A stretch of DNA of 64,000 nucleotides, from positions 62,001-126,000 of the forward strand of contig NZ_VXKQ01000005.1 in the NCBI RefSeq assembly GCF_008711465.1. Direction: 5' to 3'. Shown one piece after another: positions 56,340 through 64,000 of the stretch. Under the pieces are notes generated by a model that was given only the letters and a program-made list of their open reading frames with translations, did not search any database and had not been told where the DNA came from. The translations under genes were made by a program, and so were the position numbers. The stretch is from Francisella sp. SYW-9 (lineage in GTDB: Bacteria; Pseudomonadota; Gammaproteobacteria; Francisellales; Francisellaceae). How positions within the stretch are numbered: position 1 is the stretch's first letter; each line of letters starts with the position of its first letter.

Positions 56340-57092
56340 TTAGTCAAAGTTTGGCGTAAGAGCAGGGATTCTCTTATGATGGCTACGATTATGCCAAAAG
56401 CTTATTCTTTCTAAAGCTTTTTCAGAGACTTCTTTACCATCTAAGAAATCATCAATTTCAGCATATGTAACACCCATTTCATCCTCGTCAGTTTGACCTT
56501 GCCATAATCCTGCAGAAGGAGCTTTATCTAAAATATTTTGAGGGACTTCTAAATATTTACCAAGCTCAAAAACTTGAGACTTTTTAAGCTTAACTAAAGG
56601 AAGAATATCTGCTGCGCCATCGCCAAATTTTGTAAAGTATCCCATATACCATTCACAAGCATTATCTGTACCAATTACAATACGATTGTTTTGTTGGGCA
56701 TAAGCATATAAATACATCATTCTAAAGCGTGCTTGGGCATTACCTTTTATTACATGTTGACGATTGTTATCAGAGTTTGTAAAAGCTTGTGTAGAGTCTA
56801 AAAAAGTCTCAAATGCTGGTTGAATAGGAACTATATGATGAGGAATATTTAATTTATTTATAAGCTCTATGGCATCATGCATATCTTGGTCTTGATTATT
56901 TTTTGAAGGCATTATTAAAGCTGTTACTGGTAGATTAGTCTTAGTAGCTAAACAAGCAGCTACAGCTGAATCTATACCTCCGCTTATACCAATCACAAAA
57001 CCTTCAGCAGGATAGTTTAAACAACTTTCTTTTATCCACTTTACAATTTTTTTTGAATAATTACCTACTTCAAAATTTTTAACAATGTTCAT
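56340..57092 (-). CDS. nadE: NAD synthetase-family amidating enzyme
   Basis: A 250-residue ammonia-dependent NadE of the PP-loop ATPase family. The PP-loop is GISGGIDSAVAACLAT at about 35-50 (SGGIDS). IGTDNACEWYMGYFTKFGDGAADILPLVKLKKSQVFELGKYL at about 138-179 holds the conserved Asp and Lys of the amidation site. In F. tularensis the related enzyme has been reported to prefer NaMN, making NMN for an alternative NAD route; I recall this from the literature and infer that this protein, with the same length and genus, may behave alike. It is the second gene after pncB, 14 bases away. Confidence 0.9.
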   Translation of the reverse strand: MNIVKNFEVGNYSKKIVKWIKESCLNYPAEGFVIGISGGIDSAVAACLATKTNLPVTALIMPSKNNQDQDMHDAIELINKLNIPHHIVPIQPAFETFLDSTQAFTNSDNNRQHVIKGNAQARFRMMYLYAYAQQNNRIVIGTDNACEWYMGYFTKFGDGAADILPLVKLKKSQVFELGKYLEVPQNILDKAPSAGLWQGQTDEDEMGVTYAEIDDFLDGKEVSEKALERISFWHNRSHHKRIPALTPNFD

Positions 57093-57106
57093 TTTATATC
57101 CTTTAC

Positions 57107-58198
57107 TTATTTTACTAAATTTAATCTATCAGAATTAATTTTCTTTCTACCTACTTTAGCTTGAGGATTATTATTTAGCTCAACACAATCTCCGGTAAAG
57201 CCAATATTCACTTTTAATAAAGCACTTCCAATACCAAATATATCTACAGGTGTATTTTCATCGTTAAATTTTTTTACTTTATTATAGTCAAAATTTCCTG
57301 ATGCAATAATTTTGACATGTTGAAACCCTTCAGTATCAAAAGATTTTCTTAAAGCTTTTATAAGCTCTAGATTTACACCCCTACAATCAATGGTTTTTTT
57401 TATAGTAGAATTTTCTAGGAAATATTTATCAATCATATTAGGAGATGTATCAACTCTAACGGCAAATAATTTATTACCAAATTTCTTAGCTACAGCTAGA
57501 GAGTCTGTTATGACATCGTTATTATAATCAACTAAGGCAATAAGAGGTTCTTTAGGAAATGCATCAACATATGCTTGGCAGGCATCTATAAGGTTACCAT
57601 CAAAGCTTTGTATTAGTGCATGAGGCATAGTTCCCATACCTAATTGACCAGTCCATGCTCCCATAGCATCTGTAGCAACTTTAGTTATGCCACCAATATT
57701 TGCAGCATATCCATCACCTGGTTGAGTCAGATAAATATCTTCGCGATCACCCATAAATATAATTTCTTGATCTTTATTAAGAAGTTCATTATATAGGTAA
57801 GCATTTGTGGCTATACTTGTTCTTCTAGCTAAAATACCATCAATTATTCCTTCAAGAAAGCCAAAGTTTTTATACTTTCCCTTTATTGTTAGTACAGGTT
57901 CAAATGCAGAAACTTCATCGCCATCATTAAGAGCTTTTATTTCTAAATCATCACAGTTTAGGGCAAATTTTTCAATCAAAGCTAGTGATTCATCAACTCC
58001 ACAAAGTATAGTCTTATTATGGCGTTGGAAAAATTGCATTAAAATAATATCAGAAGAATTCTTAAGTATTTTCTGAGTCTTTATAAAATATTTTGCGGAG
58101 TAAAAGCCTGTTGATATATTATCATCAAATTGAAATGTTTTGTTTGTAAGTCTAGTTATTTTGCCAGTCTTTTTAAGCATAAATTCACAATCTATCAT
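57107..58198 (-). CDS. pncB: nicotinate phosphoribosyltransferase family protein
   Basis: A 363-residue protein of the nicotinate/quinolinate phosphoribosyltransferase family. DDNISTGFYSAKYFIKTQKIL, FEPVLTIKGKYKNFGFLEGIIDGILARRTSIATNA and GQLGMGTMPHALIQSF (about residues 185-200), then VDYNNDVITDSLAVAKKFG, are typical. It would link nicotinate to PRPP to form NaMN, the substrate of the nadE product that follows 14 bases later. It is shorter than E. coli PncB (400), lacking some N-terminal residues. The ATG at 58198 fits a promoter whose start would lie about 16 bases before it; a second ATG six codons further in is less likely. Confidence 0.85.
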   Translation of the reverse strand: MIDCEFMLKKTGKITRLTNKTFQFDDNISTGFYSAKYFIKTQKILKNSSDIILMQFFQRHNKTILCGVDESLALIEKFALNCDDLEIKALNDGDEVSAFEPVLTIKGKYKNFGFLEGIIDGILARRTSIATNAYLYNELLNKDQEIIFMGDREDIYLTQPGDGYAANIGGITKVATDAMGAWTGQLGMGTMPHALIQSFDGNLIDACQAYVDAFPKEPLIALVDYNNDVITDSLAVAKKFGNKLFAVRVDTSPNMIDKYFLENSTIKKTIDCRGVNLELIKALRKSFDTEGFQHVKIIASGNFDYNKVKKFNDENTPVDIFGIGSALLKVNIGFTGDCVELNNNPQAKVGRKKINSDRLNLVK

Positions 58199-58220
58199 TG
58201 GAATTATAATTAGATTTCAT

Positions 58221-58250
58221 ATTATAGCGATTATTATATCATTGTTTGAA
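58221..58250 (-). promoter_or_regulatory. probable promoter of pncB-nadE
   Basis: On the minus strand, TTCAAA (58250-58245) is followed after 18 bases by a perfect TATAAT (58226-58221). Transcription would start near 58214, giving a 16-base leader. A second TATAAT-like stretch lies within the spacer. Confidence 0.45.
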
Positions 58251-58274
58251 GATAAACTTTTATAAGATATTATT

Positions 58275-59750
58275 TTATTTAGAAAAAGCAGGGTTATTCA
58301 TATGAGGTTTGTCATAATTATCAACATTATATCCAGCACCTAAAGATTGATATAAGTTTGAAATGCTAATTAAAGAGCTTAGTTTAGCTTGATTAGCTTG
58401 CATTTGTTGGTTAAGGACATTTAAATAAATACCTAAATATTGCGCTTTACTTATAGCTCCTAATTGGTATTTCTTTCTAAGGATTCTTTCTTGCTTTCTT
58501 GTCGATTCAAGTGACATTATTTGTCTATCATAGTTTTTCTTATCAGCAACTCTTTTTGATAGATCATTATCAACATCTTCAAATGCTTTTTGTAAAGTAT
58601 TAATATAGTCATAGTAGGCTTGATAGAATTGAGACTTAGCTTTATCACTATCTGCCATAATACTTAAGTTAAAGATCGGTACAGCTGCAACGGCTTCAGC
58701 GGCCCATGCCCATGCATTTAATGTGGCTAATTGACCAAGAGCTAAAGTTGCATTACCAAACGTACCAGTTAGATCTATACTTGGGAAGAATTGTGATCTT
58801 GCTAGACCTATATTAGCATTAGCAATTTTCAACTTATACTCTGCAATAGCTATATCTGGACGATTTTCTAATACTTGTGAAGGCAAGTTAACAGGGTTCT
58901 TGATATCAGCATTTATCTGATCAAGAGTTCTTGTTGTATTTATCTGCCCTGGATTTCTACCAGTTAAAATCTTAAGAGTATTATTAAAATGAGTAATATC
59001 ATTTTTTATCGTAGCAATTTTACCTTTTTGAATTTCTAATTGTTGTTTTATCAACTCGGGTAGTAAAGGAGAACTAGCTCCTAATTGATGTTGACGCTCT
59101 GCATAGTAGTATAAAACTTGCATTTTATCAACAAGCTGTTTTTGAAGTTGTAATTGCTCTTTTGCGGTTATTAAAGAAAAATATGCTCCTGTAACTTGAG
59201 TGATTATTGTTAAGCGAGTTGCATTTATAACATTTTTTTGTGATTTTTCACTAAATCTAGCAATTTTACCTAGTTGGAACTGTCTGACAATATTAATTGT
59301 GTAACTAGGAATAATTCCAGCCACAGAGCCACCAAAAAGCGAAGAACTTGGAGTACTTACATTTGGTATACTTACATTAGATGTAGTATCAAATGTTTGG
59401 GCAATAAAGCCACCACCACCAACACTTGCAGTAGGTAACCAACCATAGTCAGCTTTGTTTACTTCAGCTTGAGCTTGCAGTACATTACCAATAGCAACTT
59501 GAATTTTATTATTATCTTTTAATGCAGTTGTTACAAGATTATTTAATGTTGGATCATCAAACTCTCTCCACCAAGCGATTTGTGTTAAATCCCAGTTTTT
59601 ACTGATTTCACCCGCAGATTTGCTTTGACTATTCCAAAGGGCTGGAGCTTTTACTTTAGGTTTTTCATACTTTGGATTAAAAAAGCTACAGCTTGAAGTT
59701 ATTATAATAGTAGCAACTAGGGCTGTACGAAATATATTTCTTTTAATCAT
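58275..59750 (-). CDS. silC: TolC-like outer membrane efflux lipoprotein
   Basis: A 491-residue channel of the outer-membrane efflux (OEP/NodT) family. A lipoprotein signal ends in lipobox TSSC (Cys21). The N-terminal part FFNPKYEKPKVKAPALW is the usual start, AIGNVLQAQAEVNKADYGWLP and RPDIAIAEYKLKIANANIGLARSQFFPSIDL belong to the two repeated coiled-coil and strand units, and GAISKAQYLGIYLNVLNQQMQ the last helix. It forms the outer channel for the emrA-emrB pump. It is read 10 bases after emrA. In F. tularensis the equivalent is named SilC; that is recollection. Confidence 0.87.
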   Translation of the reverse strand: MIKRNIFRTALVATIIITSSCSFFNPKYEKPKVKAPALWNSQSKSAGEISKNWDLTQIAWWREFDDPTLNNLVTTALKDNNKIQVAIGNVLQAQAEVNKADYGWLPTASVGGGGFIAQTFDTTSNVSIPNVSTPSSSLFGGSVAGIIPSYTINIVRQFQLGKIARFSEKSQKNVINATRLTIITQVTGAYFSLITAKEQLQLQKQLVDKMQVLYYYAERQHQLGASSPLLPELIKQQLEIQKGKIATIKNDITHFNNTLKILTGRNPGQINTTRTLDQINADIKNPVNLPSQVLENRPDIAIAEYKLKIANANIGLARSQFFPSIDLTGTFGNATLALGQLATLNAWAWAAEAVAAVPIFNLSIMADSDKAKSQFYQAYYDYINTLQKAFEDVDNDLSKRVADKKNYDRQIMSLESTRKQERILRKKYQLGAISKAQYLGIYLNVLNQQMQANQAKLSSLISISNLYQSLGAGYNVDNYDKPHMNNPAFSK

Positions 59751-59760
59751 ATTTGTTTGC

Positions 59761-60783
59761 CTATAATGTGTCTATTTTTACAGTTGCACTTGCACCGACT
59801 CTAAGTGGATAGCTAGGGTCATTCTTCATTGCAATTTTCACAGGGAAACGTTGCGTAACTTTTACCCAATTTCCTGTAGCATTTTCTGGAGGAAGTAGTG
59901 AAAATACTGATCCAGTAGCATAACTAATACTATCTACCTTACCTTCATAAGTATGACTATACATATCAAGTTCAACTTCAACCTTTTGCCCTGGCTTAAT
60001 TCTATTTAAGTCTGTTTCTTTAAAGTTAGCATCAATCCACCATTTTTGATTATCAATAAATCCAAACAATGATTGTCCTGGTGAAACAAGTTGTCCTTTA
60101 TATAGCTTCATATTTGAAACATAGCCATCAGCAGGAGCTCTTAGAGTTGTATAACTAAGATTTAGATTAGCATTTCTATAATTATCTTTTGCAGCACCCA
60201 CTTGGGCTTTTGCTATTTCTACTTGAATTAAAGCCTGTTTTAGAGATGATGCAGCTTGATCTTTTGCTTTTTCTGCTTGAATCTTTTGATCAATATATTT
60301 TTGAGCATCTTGTAATGAGCCAGCGTCTTCTTTATACAACTTAACATATCTATTTGCCATCTTTACAGCGGTATCTAGAGAGGCTTTTACTTTAACTAAG
60401 TTAGATCTTGCAAAGCCGACTTGTTCTTGTGCTACAAATAGTTGACCTTTTGCTTGGATAACTTTTGAATTAGCTTGAGATACTTGTAGTTGATAGTCAT
60501 TTGGTTCAATCTGGACTAGTTTATCCCCTTTATGTACGAATTGGTTATTTTGCACATATACTTTTTCTATATAGCCACCAACTTTAGGTGATATTCTAAT
60601 AACATCAGCGCTTACATAAGCATTATCTGTACTTGGGAAAATCTTATTATACTTATAGTATCCATATATACCTAAGGCTACTAGTACTATAACTGTACAG
60701 CCAATAATTATTTTTTTAGGAGAAAACTTAGATTCTTTCTTTGTGTTTTCTATTTGTGGTTGTTGTAAATTTTCTTCTGACAT
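59761..60783 (-). CDS. emrA: EmrA-type membrane fusion protein
   Basis: A 340-residue periplasmic adaptor of the HlyD family. A single N-terminal membrane helix (about 24-44, KIIIGCTVIVLVALGIYGYYK) is followed by the lipoyl half-motif DNAYVSADVIRISPKVGGYI, a long coiled coil (about 85-190) with AQEQVGFARSNLVKVKASLD, and a second lipoyl half with TTLRAPADGYVSNMKLYKG. These match EmrA. It joins the EmrB pump to the outer channel. In F. tularensis EmrA1 is linked to drug resistance and SodB secretion; recollection. It is 22 bases after emrB and 10 before silC. Confidence 0.93.
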   Translation of the reverse strand: MSEENLQQPQIENTKKESKFSPKKIIIGCTVIVLVALGIYGYYKYNKIFPSTDNAYVSADVIRISPKVGGYIEKVYVQNNQFVHKGDKLVQIEPNDYQLQVSQANSKVIQAKGQLFVAQEQVGFARSNLVKVKASLDTAVKMANRYVKLYKEDAGSLQDAQKYIDQKIQAEKAKDQAASSLKQALIQVEIAKAQVGAAKDNYRNANLNLSYTTLRAPADGYVSNMKLYKGQLVSPGQSLFGFIDNQKWWIDANFKETDLNRIKPGQKVEVELDMYSHTYEGKVDSISYATGSVFSLLPPENATGNWVKVTQRFPVKIAMKNDPSYPLRVGASATVKIDTL

Positions 60784-60805
60784 TCTAATTAATCCTATAA
60801 TAATT

Positions 60806-62335
60806 TTAATGCATTACTGGAACAGGAGCATCTTTAGGTGGTTCTTTTAATAAAAATGGTACAATAGCCAGAATTAGGCTCATTATACCAACAACATAAA
60901 ATGAATTAATGTAGCTTAATAAACTACTTTGATGCATTATCTGCTGTTTTGCAATAGCAACAGTAGATGTCTCAGGCATAGTTAAAGTATGAGCCCAAGA
61001 TTGAAAATTTTGATTTAGTGAAGATATATTCTGTGATAACTCTTGATATGTTGTTTGTTGGTTTCTTGATATAAATGTTGCAACAAAAGCTGTACCAACA
61101 GAGCTGCCAAAGTTTCTAAAGAAGTTAAATGATCCAGACATGTCGCCCATATCTTCATCAGCAACACCTACAACAAGGACACTCATAAATGGGATAAAGA
61201 ACATCATCATTCCAAAGCCTTGAATAGCAGTTGTTAAAATAATATCAAACTCACTTGCAGTAGCAGAGAAGTTAGCTTGCATTAAACAAGATATCCCAAA
61301 TACTATCATTCCTAAACTAATTGTTTTTCTAACACCTAGTTTTTTTACTAAGATTGCTTGTGTTAGTCCAGCTCCAATAACCGCAGCAACACCTCTTGGT
61401 GCTGTGATATAGCCTGCTAAATCGACTGGATAGCCATATACTTGCTGTAGCATTGTCGGTAGGTATGCCATTGCAGCTGAAAATAAAAGCACAAACATAA
61501 AGCATAAGAAGCAAGCTATGACAAAGTTCATATTTCTAAAAATTCTAAATTTAACAACAGATGAGTAAATTAGTCCTCTCCATATGAAAAAGCTTAGTGA
61601 AACTATTGATATAGCAAGTAAGATTATTATCTTAATAGAATCAAACCAACCATCTGTATTACCATTATCTATAAAAAACTCTAAACAACCTACACCAATA
61701 GCCATAAATCCAAAGCTAATATAGTCTATTTTGATCTTCTTAATTTTGGTAGTTTCCATCATAAATGCAATTATAACAAAGGCTATTAGACAAAGAGGAA
61801 CGTTTACATAGAATATCCACTCCCATGACATGTTTTCACAAATTGCACCTCCTAAGACAGGCCCAACTATTGGGCCCATAACGATCACCATACTATATAC
61901 AGTCATCATCTTATTATATTCTTGATTTTTAAAATTTGTTGAAATATAGGTTTGAGCAACAGATGGTAAAAATGCGCCTCCTAAGCCTTGAAAAGCTCTA
62001 AAAATAATCATTTCTGTTAAAGATGTTGATAGTCCACACATAATCGATGAAACACCAAAAATAACAGAAGATATTAAAGCAACTCGTTTAATGCCATATT
62101 TCTCTATCACAAGCCCGGATAGTAATATAAAGATTGCTGCAGTAACAATATAAACTGTTGTAACATTGGCTATTGTTTCAACATTGGCACCAATGGCCCC
62201 CATAATTTGAGGTATTGCAACTGCAACAATAGTTAAATCTACAATTTCAGCTAGCGCAAGTAAGCTTATAGCTATTGCAACTATAGACCTTTTTTGGCTC
62301 CAAAATCCTGTTGCATTAGTTGTATTTGTTTGCAT
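60806..62335 (-). CDS. emrB: EmrB-type DHA2 multidrug MFS transporter
   Basis: A 509-residue, 14-helix drug:proton antiporter of the DHA2 family. LALAEIVDLTIVAVAIPQIMGAIGA at about 23-47, GLVIEKYGIKRVALIS, then SMVIVMGPIVGPVLGGAICENMSWEWIFYVNVPL with motif C (GPxxGPxxGG) in helix 5, and SFNFFRNFGSSVGTAF in the C-terminal half are diagnostic. With EmrA and SilC it moves amphipathic drugs from cytoplasm or inner membrane to outside. A perfect 9-base inverted repeat (62371-62398) brackets its likely -10 element, and a divergent AraC-type gene follows upstream. Confidence 0.94.
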   Translation of the reverse strand: MQTNTTNATGFWSQKRSIVAIAISLLALAEIVDLTIVAVAIPQIMGAIGANVETIANVTTVYIVTAAIFILLSGLVIEKYGIKRVALISSVIFGVSSIMCGLSTSLTEMIIFRAFQGLGGAFLPSVAQTYISTNFKNQEYNKMMTVYSMVIVMGPIVGPVLGGAICENMSWEWIFYVNVPLCLIAFVIIAFMMETTKIKKIKIDYISFGFMAIGVGCLEFFIDNGNTDGWFDSIKIIILLAISIVSLSFFIWRGLIYSSVVKFRIFRNMNFVIACFLCFMFVLLFSAAMAYLPTMLQQVYGYPVDLAGYITAPRGVAAVIGAGLTQAILVKKLGVRKTISLGMIVFGISCLMQANFSATASEFDIILTTAIQGFGMMMFFIPFMSVLVVGVADEDMGDMSGSFNFFRNFGSSVGTAFVATFISRNQQTTYQELSQNISSLNQNFQSWAHTLTMPETSTVAIAKQQIMHQSSLLSYINSFYVVGIMSLILAIVPFLLKEPPKDAPVPVMH

Positions 62336-62370
62336 AATTTGAAAGTATTTTTAATTCCTTTAAAAATATA

Positions 62371-62398
62371 ACTTTAGCTATTATAAAGCAGCTAAAGT
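62371..62398. promoter_or_regulatory. 9-base inverted repeat around the emrB -10 element
   Basis: ACTTTAGCT (62371-62379) and AGCTAAAGT (62390-62398) form a perfect inverted repeat with a 10-base spacer. On the minus strand the spacer contains TATAAT (62385-62380), a plausible -10 of the emrB promoter. A dimeric regulator bound here would block or control the polymerase; the neighbouring AraC-type regulator is a candidate, but AraC proteins usually bind direct repeats. Confidence 0.55.
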
Positions 62399-62483
62399 AA
62401 AAAAATATTTTAGGTATTTAATTTATTTTAGAATTATTGCACAATTTAAGCTATGTATTATAACATTATAGGGACAAAAAGTA

Positions 62484-63305
62484 TTGAAAAGTGGTCAAAG
62501 TTATTCTGATACAGAAATACTCTCGATTGGTGACTGGCTAGATGGACCATCAATCATTGCAATAAAGGGAGGTAATTCTCCAGAAAGTGAAAATCAGATA
62601 AATACTAAAGAAACAGATTGGCATCACCATTCGCGTGGAAAAATATTTTGTGTCGAGAGTGGTCTTGTACATGTAAGTACTCCAAATGGCTCATGGGTTT
62701 TACCTTCAAATAGAGCAGGGTGGGTGCCTCCAAATACTTCGCATAAAATACGTATTAGCGGTATTGTTCGTGGTTGGGTTATTTTTATATTGCCTAGTAT
62801 TTGTGAGACTTTACCAGATACTTCTCGTGTTATTCCAATGAGTATGGTGCTCAGAGCATTAGCTTTAAGAGCGGTTGAGTGGGATAAACAGCAATCTTTA
62901 AATGAAGAGCAGGAATATATTGCAACAATAATCTGTAACGAAATTAGACGCGCACCTGAAGAAGCTCTACATTTACCAATGCCCAAATCAAGTAGATTAA
63001 TTAAAGTTGCAAATGCGATAATTGATGATCCATCTCTTAATAAAAGTTTAGAACAATGGGCATCTTTTGGAGCTATGTCCCCACGAACTTTAAGAAGAGC
63101 TTTTTTAACTGAAACTGGACTTAGTTTCTCTCGTTGGCGTCAACAGGCCCAATTAGCACATGGTTTAGATATGTTAGCACAAGATATCTCGGTTACAGAA
63201 GTTTCAGACTCTTTAGGCTATGCCTCATCTAGTAACTTTATTGCAATGTTTCGGCGAGCTTTTGGTAAAACACCAAAACAGTACTTTTCAAATAAAGAAA
63301 TTTAA
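62484..63305 (+). CDS. AraC-family regulator with cupin sensor domain
   Basis: A 273-residue regulator. The N-terminal half has a cupin-like fold (TDWHHHSRGKIFCVESGLVHVSTPNGSWVLPSNRAGWVPP, with a metal-type HHH pattern at about residues 42-44), and the C-terminus has two AraC helix-turn-helix units: LEQWASFGAMSPRTLRRAFLTETGLSFSRWRQQAQL and TEVSDSLGYASSSNFIAMFRRAFGKTPKQYF. The sequence resembles regulators of efflux genes. TTG at 62484 is used as start, with an AGGGAC site. It is divergent from emrB, 148 bases away, so it probably controls the efflux operon. Inducer unknown. Confidence 0.87.
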   Translation: MKSGQSYSDTEILSIGDWLDGPSIIAIKGGNSPESENQINTKETDWHHHSRGKIFCVESGLVHVSTPNGSWVLPSNRAGWVPPNTSHKIRISGIVRGWVIFILPSICETLPDTSRVIPMSMVLRALALRAVEWDKQQSLNEEQEYIATIICNEIRRAPEEALHLPMPKSSRLIKVANAIIDDPSLNKSLEQWASFGAMSPRTLRRAFLTETGLSFSRWRQQAQLAHGLDMLAQDISVTEVSDSLGYASSSNFIAMFRRAFGKTPKQYFSNKEI

Positions 63306-63306
63306 T

Positions 63307-64000
63307 TTATAAAAAGTCGTTCTTAAGTTTCTTAATATCAATTTTTCCAGTATTATTTTTAGGTAAAGTACTTACAAAGATACAAGTCTTTGGAACTTTA
63401 TAGCTTGCTAATTTTTCTCTACAGTGATTAATAATATCTTTTTCAGTTAATTTAGAATTTTTTTCTAGAGAAATAAAAGCAATAGCTCTTTCTCCAGATG
63501 TTTTAGACTCTACGCCTGTAATGGCAACTTCTTTAATATCTTCTAATTTTAGAATACATATTTCTATTTCACGAGGATAGACATTAAATCCAGATACAAT
63601 AATCATATTTTTGATTCTATCAGAAATTGTTAGGCGCCCTTTTTTATCAATATAGCCAATATCGCCAGTTTTTAACCAGCCATCTTCAGAAAAATATAAC
63701 TCATTGTTTTTTTCATCATTCCAAAATCCTTGACATTTTTGAGGACCTTTAAGCCAAACTTCTCCTTCTTTGAAACATTCATCTATCTCTTCAGAAGTCT
63801 CTATATTTCTAATACTTAACTCGGTACCTGGAATAGGGTAACCACATGTGCCAAAATAATCATCTTCAAATTCACTAAATTTGTTTAAAGATATTGCAGG
63901 AGACATTTCGGTCATACCATAGCCTTCTTTAAGTTCCACACCAGTTCTATCTAGCCACTGTAGATAAACTTTACGAGATATAGGCATTCCTCCACTTAAA
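63307..64000 (-). CDS. AMP-binding acyl-CoA synthetase, 5' part outside window
   Basis: The C-terminal 230 residues of an adenylate-forming enzyme of the long-chain fatty acid-CoA ligase type (FadD-like). The frame is open to the window edge and reads LSGGMPISRKVYLQWLD, so the methionine in GGMP is not the start. EGYGMTEMSPAISLN is the ATP/AMP motif, GEVWLKGPQKCQGFW and DGWLKTGDIGYIDKKGRLTISDRIKNMIIVSG (motif with Asp and Arg), and the C-terminal lysine in KNNTGKIDIKKLK are complete. It activates fatty acids as acyl-AMP and then acyl-CoA. It converges on the AraC gene with one base between the stop codons. Confidence 0.88.
   Translation of the reverse strand, partial: LSGGMPISRKVYLQWLDRTGVELKEGYGMTEMSPAISLNKFSEFEDDYFGTCGYPIPGTELSIRNIETSEEIDECFKEGEVWLKGPQKCQGFWNDEKNNELYFSEDGWLKTGDIGYIDKKGRLTISDRIKNMIIVSGFNVYPREIEICILKLEDIKEVAITGVESKTSGERAIAFISLEKNSKLTEKDIINHCREKLASYKVPKTCIFVSTLPKNNTGKIDIKKLKNDFL

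Overview
The window reads as chromosomal DNA of a Francisella species. It is strongly AT-rich, almost every gene is of gammaproteobacterial type, and the gene order galE / polysaccharide genes / HAD phosphatase / pfkB-type kinase / cyanophycinase / tRNAs / capB-capC-capA / spoT, together with the emrB-emrA-silC set, matches what I recall of Francisella tularensis and F. novicida. The genus call is inference from gene content and remembered synteny; I could not run a search and do not name a species. No phage, insertion sequence, CRISPR array or plasmid gene was seen.

Layout. (1) 1-9594: the 3' part of a surface polysaccharide locus. It holds galE (cut by the window edge), a possible 50-residue micro-gene, a Wzx-type flippase, an FkbM methyltransferase, ugd, five glycosyltransferases and a second methyltransferase, mostly overlapping and all on the plus strand. 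(2) 9753-13570: HAD nucleotidase, PfkB-family kinase, cyanophycinase and isoaspartyl peptidase. (3) 13617-14055: five tRNA genes (Phe, Pro, Arg, His, Leu). (4) 14149-18399: an MHS-type transporter and the capBCA set related to poly-gamma-glutamate synthesis. (5) 18467-27436: housekeeping genes spoT, recR, ybaB, murG, gcvH, thrS-infC-rpmI-rplT and a VTT membrane protein. infC starts at an ATT codon. (6) 27444-40838: acetolactate synthase with a divergent decarboxylase, threonine aldolase, pirin, rpiA, an NSS-like transporter, mnmG, a split FUSC pair, two tiny lipoproteins, and a LysR/SDR divergent pair with a palindromic operator candidate. (7) 41067-46790: sbcB, a HEPN-motif protein, uvrB, a NERD membrane protein and murI. 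(8) 46823-54468: a TPP-riboswitch-controlled thiamin operon thiC-thiO-thiS-thiG-thiDE-thiF plus a transporter. (9) 54470-58198: a decayed gene, a purine permease of the AzgA/NCS2 type, nadE and pncB. (10) 58275-64000: a tripartite drug efflux system (silC, emrA, emrB) with a divergent AraC-type regulator, and the 3' part of an acyl-CoA synthetase gene.

How the genes work together. The first block makes and flips a repeat unit: GalE and Ugd supply UDP-galactose-type and UDP-glucuronate precursors, the transferases build the chain, and the methyltransferases may decorate it. Cyanophycinase and isoaspartyl peptidase form a two-step route for breaking a beta-Asp-Arg polymer into amino acids and lie two transcription units from capBCA. 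The thiamin operon covers both the pyrimidine and thiazole branches and coupling. The emr block is a complete inner-membrane pump, adaptor and outer-membrane channel.

The most interesting items are: a HEPN (R-x5-H) protein wedged between two DNA repair genes; a TPP riboswitch whose 3' aptamer strand and the thiC Shine-Dalgarno compete for the same segment; a frameshifted pseudogene at 54470-54744; two lipoprotein genes of 55 and 37 codons; a perfect inverted repeat embracing the emrB -10 element; a perfect 7-1-7 palindrome between a LysR regulator and an SDR gene; and the cyanophycin-degrading pair without a visible cyanophycin synthetase.
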